A stretch of DNA of 64,000 bases. It comes from Sphingomonas ginsenosidimutans. Lineage in GTDB: Bacteria > Pseudomonadota > Alphaproteobacteria > Sphingomonadales > Sphingomonadaceae. A model generated the notes under the pieces. That model searched no databases. It had not been told where the DNA came from and saw nothing but the letters and a program-made list of their open reading frames with translations. Made by a program: the position numbers and the translations under genes. Each line of letters opens with the position of its first letter. Within the stretch, counting starts at the first letter, position 1. Below, piece by piece: positions 8,753 through 17,019 of the stretch. The stretch spans positions 372,001-436,000 of the forward strand of contig NZ_NWVD01000002.1 of assembly GCF_002374835.1 (NCBI RefSeq). Reading direction: 5' to 3'.

Positions 8753-8827
8753 AAAAAGTCTCCACGTGAGAGCATGAGTGGTCCGGGCGGCGACCGCCCT
8801 CCCGACTTTCGACCCCCCCCTACTCCC
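8748..8827 (-). repeat. cos-like repeat, copy B, between HNH and TerS
   Basis: Second member of the repeat pair described at 211-290, same orientation, 8537 bp apart. It contains ATGAGTGGTCCGGG (8774-8787), a short GC-rich inverted repeat (GGGCGGcgaCCGCCC) and a C-run. Its place between an HNH nuclease and TerS is the usual location of cos in HK97-type phages. No cleavage site can be assigned from sequence alone. Confidence 0.6.
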
Positions 8828-9173
8828 AGGCGGTCGCCTGCTCCTCGCGCTGCTTGGCGCCGGAGTGGCACGCGCCGCACAGGCACTGGAGGTTGTCGAA
8901 GTCCCAGAACAGCGCCTCATCGCCGCGATGAGGCTTGCGATGGTCGGCGACCAGCTGCGACGTGTCAGCCCCGATCACGCCGCACCGGCAGCAAGTGAAC
9001 ACGTCGCGGACCAGCACGGCCCAGCGCAGCTTGGCCCATCGCGCCGTCTTGTACCATTTGCGCCACGGCCGAAGCTCGCGGCGCCGGTCCATCTCCGCCC
9101 GCGCATCGTCGCGCTGCGCCAGCCGTGGCCGCAACGTGCCCAGCCGTGGCTTGACGCTGCTCAATCGTGCCAT
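8820..9173 (-). CDS. HNH endonuclease (packaging-associated)
   Basis: About 117 aa. Two CxxC-type pairs (CCRC and CLCGAC) flank VADHRKPHRGDEALFWDFDN, the classic HNH beta-beta-alpha-metal site. HNH proteins next to TerS assist terminase in cutting cos DNA in HK97-like phages. The start ATG 9173 is chosen because upstream codons run through a long hairpin; its ribosome site is weak. Confidence 0.85.
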   Translation of the reverse strand: MARLSSVKPRLGTLRPRLAQRDDARAEMDRRRELRPWRKWYKTARWAKLRWAVLVRDVFTCCRCGVIGADTSQLVADHRKPHRGDEALFWDFDNLQCLCGACHSGAKQREEQATAWE

Positions 9174-9186
9174 GGCCACCACAACG

Positions 9187-9224
9187 GCGAAGGGCGCCCC
9201 GATCGAAACCGGGACGCCCTTCGC
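9187..9224. repeat. long hairpin ahead of HNH gene
   Basis: A 15-bp stem with one mismatch (9187-9201 with 9210-9224) and an 8-nt loop lies between the DUF6362-like gene and the HNH gene. There is no T-run on either strand, so it could be a Rho-independent-like pause, a leader structure of the late packaging transcript, or a processing site. Confidence 0.5.
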
Positions 9225-9324
9225 AGGATCAGGGAGAGAGGATGCCTCGCCGCGCTCACAAGCCCGCCTCAGCGTATCAATAAATACGCCCAAAACCGGC
9301 GACAGGCGAACACCCGAAATTGTG

Positions 9325-9858
9325 TTAACGACCAACTAAATCGCTTGACACGAAAGCCCGTGCATTTCCGCCATTCAGCCGCGCGGCGATGCTAGAGATG
9401 GCCCGTCCGTAGCGCATCCGCAGGCCATCGGTGCCCCGATCCAGACCAAACGAACGCGCCACGCGCACCCAGCTGACCTGCCGCTGACCGCGGGCCAGCT
9501 GCGCCACGGCCGCCGACACCAGCCGCCGCTGCCCAGCCTCCAGCGCCTCGACCCATCCGAACGCCTCCTCCATTTCGTCGACGTCGCGGCGTGTCAGCGC
9601 GGCGGGGCGGATCGCCGCATCCGCGCGCTGTTCGGCCGCATCGCGCCCGCCGTCATAGGCCGCATCCGGCAGCACCATGTGCCATGGTCCGTCCGCCCCG
9701 CCGCGCAGCCACCCGCGCTCGCGGTCGCCTCCGCGCCAGCAGGTCAGCATCGCCTCGACCAGCCGGTCCTGGACGTCATCGAACGTCCATTCGCGCCCGC
9801 CTTCCACCGGAACCGCCGTCCCGCCGCACTGCGCTTCCATATCGGCCCGATGATCCAT
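9325..9858 (-). CDS. DUF6362-like phage protein, possible late regulator
   Basis: About 177 aa from ATG 9858 (GGGA upstream). The N-terminal WTFDDVQDRLVEAMLT and the C-terminal EEAFGWVEALEAGQRRLV ... VSWVRVARSFGLDRGTDGLRMRYGRAISSIAARLNG look like the DUF6362 family found ahead of packaging genes in alphaproteobacterial phages; the C-terminus resembles an HTH of the sigma-factor region 4 type. It lies between replication and packaging genes, as late activators do. Family assignment from memory; function inferred. Confidence 0.55.
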   Translation of the reverse strand: MDHRADMEAQCGGTAVPVEGGREWTFDDVQDRLVEAMLTCWRGGDRERGWLRGGADGPWHMVLPDAAYDGGRDAAEQRADAAIRPAALTRRDVDEMEEAFGWVEALEAGQRRLVSAAVAQLARGQRQVSWVRVARSFGLDRGTDGLRMRYGRAISSIAARLNGGNARAFVSSDLVGR

Positions 9859-10070
9859 CGAAGAATTCCCTGTTTCGCGCGGCATCCGAAGATGCCAGAT
9901 TGTTGATTGGAAGGGGTGGAAGGAAATCAAAGGTAAATCATCATGTGCGCACATATGCGCACACACATCATGGCGGGTGGCGTCATTCGATTTCCAAGCG
10001 TTCCAACACCGCACAATTCCTCATGTTCTGCGCTTCCACCCCCACATTCCGCCGGAACCACCGCCTGTTC
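9859..10070. promoter_or_regulatory. intergenic region with palindromic element
   Basis: 212 bp between the primase-polymerase stop and the DUF6362-like gene. Around 9941-9970 it contains TGTGCGCACATATGCGCACA, a dyad with TGTGCGCA and TGCGCACA arms. This may be an operator for the late leftward genes or a replication-linked site. The rest shows no gene. Confidence 0.4.
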
Positions 10071-12929
10071 CTAAACCGGGTAATCGTCGGCCGAATACGG
10101 CGGTGATCCATCATCCCGCGCATCACGTTCGGCGAAGTCGGAAGGCTGCTTGACCATCTCGATGTCCAGCCACTGGATGCCGTTCGATCGTTTGTTCTCG
10201 AACCCGCGGTCCTGCATCGCCGCGGTGAAGCCGGCCTGCTGCCACTCCGCCGCGCCATTGGCCTTCGCCCATGCGCTGTAGAGCGCGAACAGCTCGCTCG
10301 ACTTGGCCTTGGCCCCGTCCACGATGCGCACGCAATCGTCCAGGAACCGCCCCAGCTGGTCGCTTTGCTCGCGGTACTTGGTCGTCGCCGCCTTCACGCT
10401 GTCCGGCTCGATCAGCCCATGCTCGCGCCAGTCCAGCAACCCCTCCAGCAACCTGTTGAGCACGCCTGGCGCCTCCGCGCGCAGCTTGTCGGGCAGCGCG
10501 CGGTCGACCTTGTCCGCCGCGATCTGGACGTCCCACGGCACCAGCATCACGCGTCGCCAGATGCCGTCGTCATGCCCGGTGATCTTGGGCTTGTGATTGC
10601 CCGACACCGTCACCTTGAAGCTGGGCAGGTAGGTGAAGAACCCCTTGTGCAGATACCGCGCGTCGATCGGCTCGCCCCCGGTGATCAGCTTGATCAGCGC
10701 CTCGGCCAGCTTCGCCCCCTTCTCCGGTTCGGAGGTCCGGAGGAACCGGATGCCCGGCAACCGCGCCAGATCGGGCGTCGCATCGCCGCCCTTGCGCCCC
10801 TTGCCCTGGTCCAGCAGCGTCTCGATCGCGATCGACCCGCCGTAATCCCCCGCGATATGGCCCCACAGGTCGACCAGCGTCGACTTGCCGTTGCGTCCCT
10901 TGCCGTGGAAGAACGCCAGCTTCTGCTCGCTGATATCCCCCGTGATCGAATATCCGCCCCATTGGTGCAGAAACCGCCGCACCACCGGGTCTGGCTGCAC
11001 CGCCTCCAGAAACGCGTCATAGACCGGGCTGTCGGCGCCCGGATCGAACCGGACATGCGCGACCTTGCTGATAAGGTCGTCGGGCCGATGCCGGTCGAGC
11101 CGCAGCCCCCATCGATCCCCGATCGTGACCTGCTTCAACCGGCCCTCGACCACCGCCCAGCGCTTGCCCTCGCGCGTCAGCCGCAACGTGCCGTTCTGGA
11201 CGTTGATCGCCAGCCGGTCGACGTCCATCGCATCCGCCCCGATCGCGATCCCGTGGAACGACTTTACCAGGTTGGCCACGCAATGCAGCCGCTGCGCGCC
11301 CTCGCTCGACATGGCGTGATCGCGCAGCATGTCGCTGAAATAGATCGGCACCTTGTTGTCGCCGCTCCCGCGCCACTTGACGATGAAGTCCAGCGTCGCC
11401 TCCCGCTCGGCATCGCTGGCGTCGGACGGCAATTCCTCCTTCAGTCCCGACGCCGCGACCAGATCGGCTTCGTGCCGGATCGCACGCACCGTCTCGAACA
11501 CCGCGTAGCTGACCTTGCCGGGCACCTTGTCCTTTTCCTCGGACAGCAACTCCCACCGCCGGCCGTCCCACACGAACCACCCCAGTTCGGCGCAGAAACG
11601 GAATTTCCAGCCATGCCGCCGCCAGAACCGCTCGGCATTGCCCAGATCGGTGCGCGGCAACATCGCGCATTCGCGGTCCACCACGTCGTCACGGGCCGGC
11701 GCGATCCGCCCCCCACCCCCCATAGGGGAACCCATGGCCGCGGTTCCGTCGTGGAAGTCGTCCGCTTCGCCCCCCGCGTCGGGTCCGGGTTCCGCGACGT
11801 CGTCGGAATAGGCGTCGACCGGCGGCAACGGGGGGAAGGACGATCCAGCGGACCCGCCGCTGTCGCGGCGGCGCGCATTCGATCCGGCACGCGTGCCGAT
11901 GCCGCTCAGGTCGTGCGGATGCTGGCGCCCGCCCTCGATGCCGTTGTCGATCGCCTGGACGTGCCGGTCGAACGCAGCCGGATCGAACCCCTGCACCACG
12001 GTCACCAGCGTCGCGCGCACCACCGCCTCGCTGATCGCGCCGGCGCCGACGAACCCGCCCATGTTGAACGCCGCGGCATAGGCGGCCTTGTTACGCCCGC
12101 CGTGCCGCCCCCCGCCGCGCGGCGTCGCCGCCAGCTCCGCCGCGGTGCGGTCCAGCGCGCCGATCGCATAGCGCCGGTGCGCCTCGTCGACGTCGACCGG
12201 GAACACGTCCGACGCGGCATAGTCGCGCGGCCCGCGCGCCGCCGCGACCGGCCGCGCCTGGTCGTCGCCGCGCCCCGCGCGCCGCTTCGGCGTGCGCAGG
12301 ATCTCGACCAGCGCCGCCGGCATGTCGACGATCGCCGCCCCCGCATCGCCGCGCAGCCAGCCATAGCCGCCCGGCACGCACCGCCGGCCGTCGCCGACGC
12401 ACACGCTGGGCGGCGCGATCACATACCCGCCCTCGCCGCGCACATCGATATGATCGGGCAGGCTCCCGACGTTGCCGATCGGCGCGCCGTCCGGCATCCG
12501 AAAATAGCAGTGCACCCCGCCCGACGGCGTGCGCACCGCCAGCGTCACCGGCAGCGCGCACCCCATCTGGGCTTCCAGCTCGGCCTTCAGCCGCTCCAGC
12601 GTCCACACCTCCTCGCCGGTCACCTCGCCGGTGTCCGGATCGACGATCTCATCGACGCGCGGATCGAAATCGATCACCAGCATCCCCGCCCGGCCGACCG
12701 CGACGCCAATCATCGCCTGCGGCCAGCGTCCCCACCAGCCGCGGATCGTCGCTTCGTCGGTGCTGGCCTTGGTCACCCCGCCCGAACCGCGGATCGGCTT
12801 GCCGTCATCGTCCAGGTCGCGCCCCAGCAACGGCGCCTTGTTCGCCGGGCTGCAGGGGAACACCGGCCAGCCACGGCGCGCGAAATCGATCGCCGCGTCG
12901 ACCATCGACGCGGGCTGTGTATCGGTCAT
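10071..12929 (-). CDS. primase-polymerase / SF3 helicase
   Basis: 952 aa replication protein. N-terminal AEP prim-pol domain (about 10-200): FARRGWPVFPC, the metal-binding MLVIDFDPR and RTPSGGVHCYFR motifs. A linker of variable charge follows, then a D5-type region and a C-terminal SF3 helicase with Walker A HGKGRNGKST, LIKLITGGEPIDAR and VTVSGNHKP. It should both prime and unwind DNA. GGGAGG lies 11 nt before the ATG. It is the main replication gene of the leftward operon; a second, shorter homologue of the helicase half is at 476-1912. Confidence 0.93.
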   Translation of the reverse strand: MTDTQPASMVDAAIDFARRGWPVFPCSPANKAPLLGRDLDDDGKPIRGSGGVTKASTDEATIRGWWGRWPQAMIGVAVGRAGMLVIDFDPRVDEIVDPDTGEVTGEEVWTLERLKAELEAQMGCALPVTLAVRTPSGGVHCYFRMPDGAPIGNVGSLPDHIDVRGEGGYVIAPPSVCVGDGRRCVPGGYGWLRGDAGAAIVDMPAALVEILRTPKRRAGRGDDQARPVAAARGPRDYAASDVFPVDVDEAHRRYAIGALDRTAAELAATPRGGGRHGGRNKAAYAAAFNMGGFVGAGAISEAVVRATLVTVVQGFDPAAFDRHVQAIDNGIEGGRQHPHDLSGIGTRAGSNARRRDSGGSAGSSFPPLPPVDAYSDDVAEPGPDAGGEADDFHDGTAAMGSPMGGGGRIAPARDDVVDRECAMLPRTDLGNAERFWRRHGWKFRFCAELGWFVWDGRRWELLSEEKDKVPGKVSYAVFETVRAIRHEADLVAASGLKEELPSDASDAEREATLDFIVKWRGSGDNKVPIYFSDMLRDHAMSSEGAQRLHCVANLVKSFHGIAIGADAMDVDRLAINVQNGTLRLTREGKRWAVVEGRLKQVTIGDRWGLRLDRHRPDDLISKVAHVRFDPGADSPVYDAFLEAVQPDPVVRRFLHQWGGYSITGDISEQKLAFFHGKGRNGKSTLVDLWGHIAGDYGGSIAIETLLDQGKGRKGGDATPDLARLPGIRFLRTSEPEKGAKLAEALIKLITGGEPIDARYLHKGFFTYLPSFKVTVSGNHKPKITGHDDGIWRRVMLVPWDVQIAADKVDRALPDKLRAEAPGVLNRLLEGLLDWREHGLIEPDSVKAATTKYREQSDQLGRFLDDCVRIVDGAKAKSSELFALYSAWAKANGAAEWQQAGFTAAMQDRGFENKRSNGIQWLDIEMVKQPSDFAERDARDDGSPPYSADDYPV

Positions 12930-12996
12930 TGTGATGATCCCTCCCGGATACGAAACACGGCGCGCATCACCCGGCGCGCCCGCGGGTCACCGCCCG

Positions 12997-13497
12997 TCAG
13001 AACGGGATATCGTCATCCAGGTCGGCCGCGCTGCGGAAGGCGCCCGCGGTCGATCCACCGCCGCCGGCCGCCGCACCCCCGCCGCCCGTCGCGCCGCTCC
13101 CCCGCGTATCCGAATAGCCCGAATAATCGTGCCGCCCCGGATCGGCCTCGCGCCGGTCCAGCAGCACCAGCGCGGCGTTGAACGCGCCCAGCACCACCTC
13201 GGTCGAATACCGGTCGACCCCCGCCTGGTCCTGCCATTTGCGGGTGCGCAGCTGGCCCTCGATATAGACCTTGCCGCCCTTGCGCAGATATTGCGTCGCG
13301 ACCTTCTGCAACCCCTCGTTCATCACGACGACCGAATGCCATTCGGTGCGTTCCTTCTGCTCGCCCGTCGTGCGGTCCTTCCACCGCTCGCCCGTCGCGA
13401 CCCGCATGTTCACGACGCTGCCGCCGTTCTGGAAGCTCCGGCTTTCGGGATCGGCGCCCAGATGCCCGATCAGGATGACCTTGTTGACGCTGCTCAT
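12997..13497 (-). CDS. ssb: single-stranded DNA-binding protein
   Basis: 166 aa. N-terminal OB-fold with [32 protein letters not shown] and [16 protein letters not shown]; a Gly-rich tail ends in the acidic tip DLDDDIPF used to recruit repair and replication proteins. Start ATG 13497, with GAGG nine bases upstream and a 4-nt overlap with the previous gene. Phage-encoded and part of the leftward replication operon. Confidence 0.95.
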   Translation of the reverse strand: MSSVNKVILIGHLGADPESRSFQNGGSVVNMRVATGERWKDRTTGEQKERTEWHSVVVMNEGLQKVATQYLRKGGKVYIEGQLRTRKWQDQAGVDRYSTEVVLGAFNAALVLLDRREADPGRHDYSGYSDTRGSGATGGGGAAAGGGGSTAGAFRSAADLDDDIPF

Positions 13498-13763
13498 GAT
13501 TCCGACCTCTTGAAAGGATGGACCTCGAACTTCGTCGGGCCGAAGATCGGATCGTTGATGGTGATGGTGGCGCGATCGCCGTGCGCCGTCCGCCGGAACG
13601 GGAGCGCCAGCGGTTTGCCGGCGCCCTTGCAGACGATCGACGCCCCATCCACGCGCACGTCGGTGACCCAATGAAAAGCGTAGGGCGCGTTCAGGCTCGC
13701 GCCCTCCAGCATCCCCATATCGGCATCCGCGAACCGGCGAACGTAACGGCCGACGATCATCAC
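13494..13763 (-). CDS. hypothetical phage protein
   Basis: 89 aa, coupled by 4-nt overlaps to the GapR-like gene before it and ssb after it. Contains [24 protein letters not shown] and a C-terminal [19 protein letters not shown]; probably a small beta-rich protein. No family recognised. Position between GapR-like and SSB genes suggests a replication-related role. Confidence 0.7.
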   Translation of the reverse strand: MMIVGRYVRRFADADMGMLEGASLNAPYAFHWVTDVRVDGASIVCKGAGKPLALPFRRTAHGDRATITINDPIFGPTKFEVHPFKRSES

Positions 13764-14284
13764 ATCATCCCCAACGCGCGCATGTAGACCTCCAGGATTG
13801 CCGTCTCTTCCTGCTGCTGCTCGCGCGGCTTGGCGCGGATGCGCAGGATCCCGCGCAGCGCCTTCGGATCGTATCCGCGCGACTTCGCCTCCGCGAACAC
13901 GTCCTTGATATCCTCGGCGATGCCCTTGCGCTCTTCGTCCAGCCGCTCGATCCGCTCGATCAGCAGCCGCACCTGGTCCGCCGCCACACCCTCGACCGTC
14001 TCGCCGCTATTGTGCCCGGCCGATACGCCGGCATCATCGTCGCCCGCGTCATCACCGGCGCCGTCATCCGCCGGCGCCGGCACATACACCACCGCCCCGC
14101 CGTCGCGACGCTCGCCGATCCACCCAGCGCCGGTCAGCGCCCGCGCCATGCATTTCAGCGACGGCCCCGCCGCGCGGATATGCCCCGGCAGCAGGTCAGC
14201 CACCTCGCCCAGCGTGATCGCATCGCGCCCCACCAGCATCGCGCCCACCGCGGTCGCGACCTGCACCTCTAAGCGCGTCCTCAT
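13760..14284 (-). CDS. GapR-like (DUF2312) protein with N-terminal winged-helix-like domain
   Basis: 174 aa. Residues about 100-174 carry the DUF2312/GapR signature: [38 protein letters not shown] and a final helix [15 protein letters not shown]. GapR binds overtwisted DNA ahead of forks and helps topoisomerases in Caulobacter. Residues 1-75 look like a winged helix ([29 protein letters not shown]), then an acidic linker. Stand-alone GapR is about 90 aa, so the extra domain is notable. Overlaps the next gene by 4 nt. Confidence 0.75.
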   Translation of the reverse strand: MRTRLEVQVATAVGAMLVGRDAITLGEVADLLPGHIRAAGPSLKCMARALTGAGWIGERRDGGAVVYVPAPADDGAGDDAGDDDAGVSAGHNSGETVEGVAADQVRLLIERIERLDEERKGIAEDIKDVFAEAKSRGYDPKALRGILRIRAKPREQQQEETAILEVYMRALGMM

Positions 14285-15258
14285 GCCGCCGCCTCGCGGT
14301 CGTCTTGCGCATCGACCCCGGCGAACAACCCCACCTGGTGCGCATCGACGCTGTCGAGGTTGCGCAGCGCCTGCGCGAAATAGGACGGCTTCAGCTCCAC
14401 CCCCAGCCCGCGCCGCCCCATCTGCGCCGCGACGAACACCTCGCTACCGATCCCTGCGAAGGGCGACAGCACCACATCGCCCGGATTGCTCCACAGATCG
14501 ACGCACCGCCGGATGACGCCCAGCTGCAACGGCGCGATATGGCGTTCGTCGGCATGATCGCGCGCGGCGCGATACTGCAGCGTGTCACCCGGATCGATAT
14601 CGTCCCACACCGGGTCCGCATACCGCTGCCAGATCGCGATCGACCGCGCGTCGCCCTCCATCGTCGCCGCCGCAAGCTGCGTCGCGGGATCGTCGCCGAA
14701 ATAATGCTCGAACACGCCCGACACCGGCTCGGGATTCAACCCCGGCTTGTACAGCGTGACGACATAGTCGGCATAACCCTGCCGGCTGCGGCAACTGTCC
14801 TTCTTGACCTGCTTGTGCAGCAACCCGATCGCCTTGGTGCGCTGCATCGCCGTCACCGGATCCTTACGGATGCACACCCGGCTGTGGAAGATGAACCCTT
14901 GCGCCTCCGCCGCGCGGATAAGATCGCCGGGGAAGTCCCATGTGCCGATGAAACCGTTGCGCGCCTTCGATCGCGGCATGTCCATGCAATGCATCGACAC
15001 CAGCCGCCCCGGCTTCAGCACGCGATACAGGCCCGCCAGCACGAACGCGAAGTGTGCGAAGAACTCCTCGTCCGTCCGGCAATTGCCCAGGTCGCGATCA
15101 CTGTTGGAATAGGTGTACAACGATGAGAAGGGCGGCGAGAACACGCTGAATCCGACGCTCTCGTCGGGCAGTTGCCCCAGCACCTCGACGCAGTCGCCAT
15201 TGTACAGGCCCCAGCCGCCGCCCCCGTCGCCCTCGCGAAAGTCGATCGCATCGATCAT
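14281..15258 (-). CDS. DNA methyltransferase (N4/N6 amino type)
   Basis: 325 aa beta-type amino methyltransferase. The catalytic motif is SVFSPPFSSLY (SPPF, as in N4-cytosine or some N6-adenine enzymes), before the SAM-binding motif VVLSPFAGIGSEVF near residue 265. A DNA-recognition region lies between. No restriction nuclease accompanies it; it is coupled by 4-nt overlap to an SF2 helicase. Likely protects phage DNA from host restriction or controls gene timing. The modified base is not certain. Confidence 0.88.
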   Translation of the reverse strand: MIDAIDFREGDGGGGWGLYNGDCVEVLGQLPDESVGFSVFSPPFSSLYTYSNSDRDLGNCRTDEEFFAHFAFVLAGLYRVLKPGRLVSMHCMDMPRSKARNGFIGTWDFPGDLIRAAEAQGFIFHSRVCIRKDPVTAMQRTKAIGLLHKQVKKDSCRSRQGYADYVVTLYKPGLNPEPVSGVFEHYFGDDPATQLAAATMEGDARSIAIWQRYADPVWDDIDPGDTLQYRAARDHADERHIAPLQLGVIRRCVDLWSNPGDVVLSPFAGIGSEVFVAAQMGRRGLGVELKPSYFAQALRNLDSVDAHQVGLFAGVDAQDDREAAA

Positions 15259-16643
15259 GCCGCCTCCAGAAATGACGGCAGCGCCAGCGCCCGCCGCGCA
15301 TAGCCCGCCTTCTCGCGCGCCGCCGCGCTCACCCCGACCGTCGAGAAGCCGGCCATGGCCGCGACCATCGCCTCCTGCATCCGCGCCGCATCGGCTTCCT
15401 TGCGCTTCAGGTTGGCCAGCACCGCGCCTTCGGTGCGCGCCGCGATCAGATGCGCGTCGACCGCATGCTGCTGGCCGAACCGCCAGAAACGCCGCACCGC
15501 CTGGTACAATTGCTCGAAACTGTCGTTCAGCCCGGTGAACGCCGTGTCATGACAATGCTGCCAGTTCATGCCGAACCCGCAGATCGACGGCTTGGTCACC
15601 AGCACGCGTACCTGCCCCGCCGCGAAGGCGCCCAGCACCTCTTCCTTGCGTCCCTCCGCGTCGCCCCCGCGGACCTCGACCGCGCCGGGGATCGCCCGCG
15701 CCAGCGCCTCGCTTTCCGCATTCAGGTTGCACCACGCCACCGCCGGGCGATCATGCGCCGACAGCAATGCCGCCGCCGTGTCGACGCGCGGAACGATGCT
15801 GTCGCGCCGCGCCGCCAGCCGCTCGGACAGCGTGCGCGCCTCCATCGCGAACAGCGTCGCCATTCCTGCCTGCGGCCCGTCCACCTCGACCAGATGTTCG
15901 TGCATCCGCAGCGGCGGCAGCTGATACGCCCCGTCCGTAAAGCCCAGGTCGCCCGGGCGCGTCAGCATCACCGCCCAGCTGGCGACCCAGCGCCAGAATT
16001 CGCCCTCGGCATGCCGTTTCAGTCGCCATTTCGACGTATCGCCGCCATCATGGATGAAGAACGTCGCCAACATTTCGGCGTGCGTCATCACACCCAGAAA
16101 CTCGGCATGATTGCCCAGCTCCATGAAGTCGTTCGGCGCCGGGGTCGCCGATGCCGCCAGCCGGAACGCGATCCGCCGCGCACCGGCGATCAGGGCGTGG
16201 CGCGTCTTGCCGTCGAACGCCTTCAGGATGCTGCTCTCGTCCAGCACGATCCCGCCCAGCCGGTCCATGTCGAACCGCGCCAGCTTGTCGTAATTGGTGA
16301 CATAGGCACCGGCCCCGCGGACGTCGCTGTCCTGCGACGCCCGCGTGACGCCGATCCCGAACTTGTCGCCCTCACCGACGAACTGCGCGGCGACGGCCAG
16401 CGGGGTCAGGATAAGCACGGGGCGATTGGTGTGCCGCGCGACCGCATCCGCCCACGCCAGCTCCATCAGCGTCTTGCCCAGCCCGGTCCCCGCGAACAGC
16501 GCCGCGCGCCCGCGCCGCAATGCCCACGGGACGATCGCCGCCTGGAAATCCGACAGTGCGGCGGGCAATCCGTCCGGCGCGGAAATCCCGGTGGGCGGAT
16601 CGATCGCAGCCTTGGCGGCGAGGAATGCCGCATAGTCGCTCAC
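15255..16643 (-). CDS. SF2 DEAD/SNF2-like helicase
   Basis: 462 aa. Motif I FAGTGLGKTLM, motif II IVLDESS, motif III ASATPAPND, and motif VI QAVRRFWRFGQ are clear, so it is a translocating ATPase of superfamily 2. Such helicases next to amino methyltransferases are common in temperate phages and probably aid replication or recombination. Coupled to the methyltransferase by 4-nt overlap. Confidence 0.88.
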   Translation of the reverse strand: MSDYAAFLAAKAAIDPPTGISAPDGLPAALSDFQAAIVPWALRRGRAALFAGTGLGKTLMELAWADAVARHTNRPVLILTPLAVAAQFVGEGDKFGIGVTRASQDSDVRGAGAYVTNYDKLARFDMDRLGGIVLDESSILKAFDGKTRHALIAGARRIAFRLAASATPAPNDFMELGNHAEFLGVMTHAEMLATFFIHDGGDTSKWRLKRHAEGEFWRWVASWAVMLTRPGDLGFTDGAYQLPPLRMHEHLVEVDGPQAGMATLFAMEARTLSERLAARRDSIVPRVDTAAALLSAHDRPAVAWCNLNAESEALARAIPGAVEVRGGDAEGRKEEVLGAFAAGQVRVLVTKPSICGFGMNWQHCHDTAFTGLNDSFEQLYQAVRRFWRFGQQHAVDAHLIAARTEGAVLANLKRKEADAARMQEAMVAAMAGFSTVGVSAAAREKAGYARRALALPSFLEAA

Positions 16644-17008
16644 GCCAGCCCCCGCATCGCCGCGGCCAGATCGGCATCCTCGAACACCCGCTCGAACATC
16701 GCCCGCGCCATCGGCAGGTCGCCGTCGCGCACGTAGCGGAAGCCATCCTCGATCGCGCGATCCTCGGTGCCAGTCAGCCCCATGTCGCGATAGGCGTCGA
16801 TGATCGCGTCATCGTGCAGGGCTTCGATCACCTCGTCTTCGTCGACCGTGACGACGACCGTGATCTCCTCGTCCGCGTCGAATTCCCGCCCCGCTCCCGC
16901 GATGATCCGGTCGAGCGTCACGTCGCCGGGGATTCCCGCCTCGCGCAGCATCTTCGCCAGTTCGCCCGGCTCAAAGTGATTGTCGAAATCATAGGTGCGC
17001 ATCATCAT
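16640..17008 (-). CDS. hypothetical acidic phage protein
   Basis: About 122 aa, strongly acidic (for example VTVDEDEVIEALHDD). Three ATGs lie in a row; the third (17002) is best spaced from GGGAGG. A 4-nt overlap links it to the helicase. It may be an accessory or inhibitor protein; no family recognised. Confidence 0.65.
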   Translation of the reverse strand: MMMRTYDFDNHFEPGELAKMLREAGIPGDVTLDRIIAGAGREFDADEEITVVVTVDEDEVIEALHDDAIIDAYRDMGLTGTEDRAIEDGFRYVRDGDLPMARAMFERVFEDADLAAAMRGLA

Positions 17009-17019
17009 CGCCTCCCTCG

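Noticed and set aside
8753..8920. TerS start at 8920
   Set aside because: The extra residues overlap the HNH gene and the cos-like repeat and are low in hydrophobic content; TTG 8752 with GGAG fits better.
10365..13181. Long plus-strand open frame of 938 codons opposite the prim-pol gene
   Set aside because: It mirrors the real minus-strand gene, is rich in Arg, His and Gln, has no domain, and arises from high GC at third positions.
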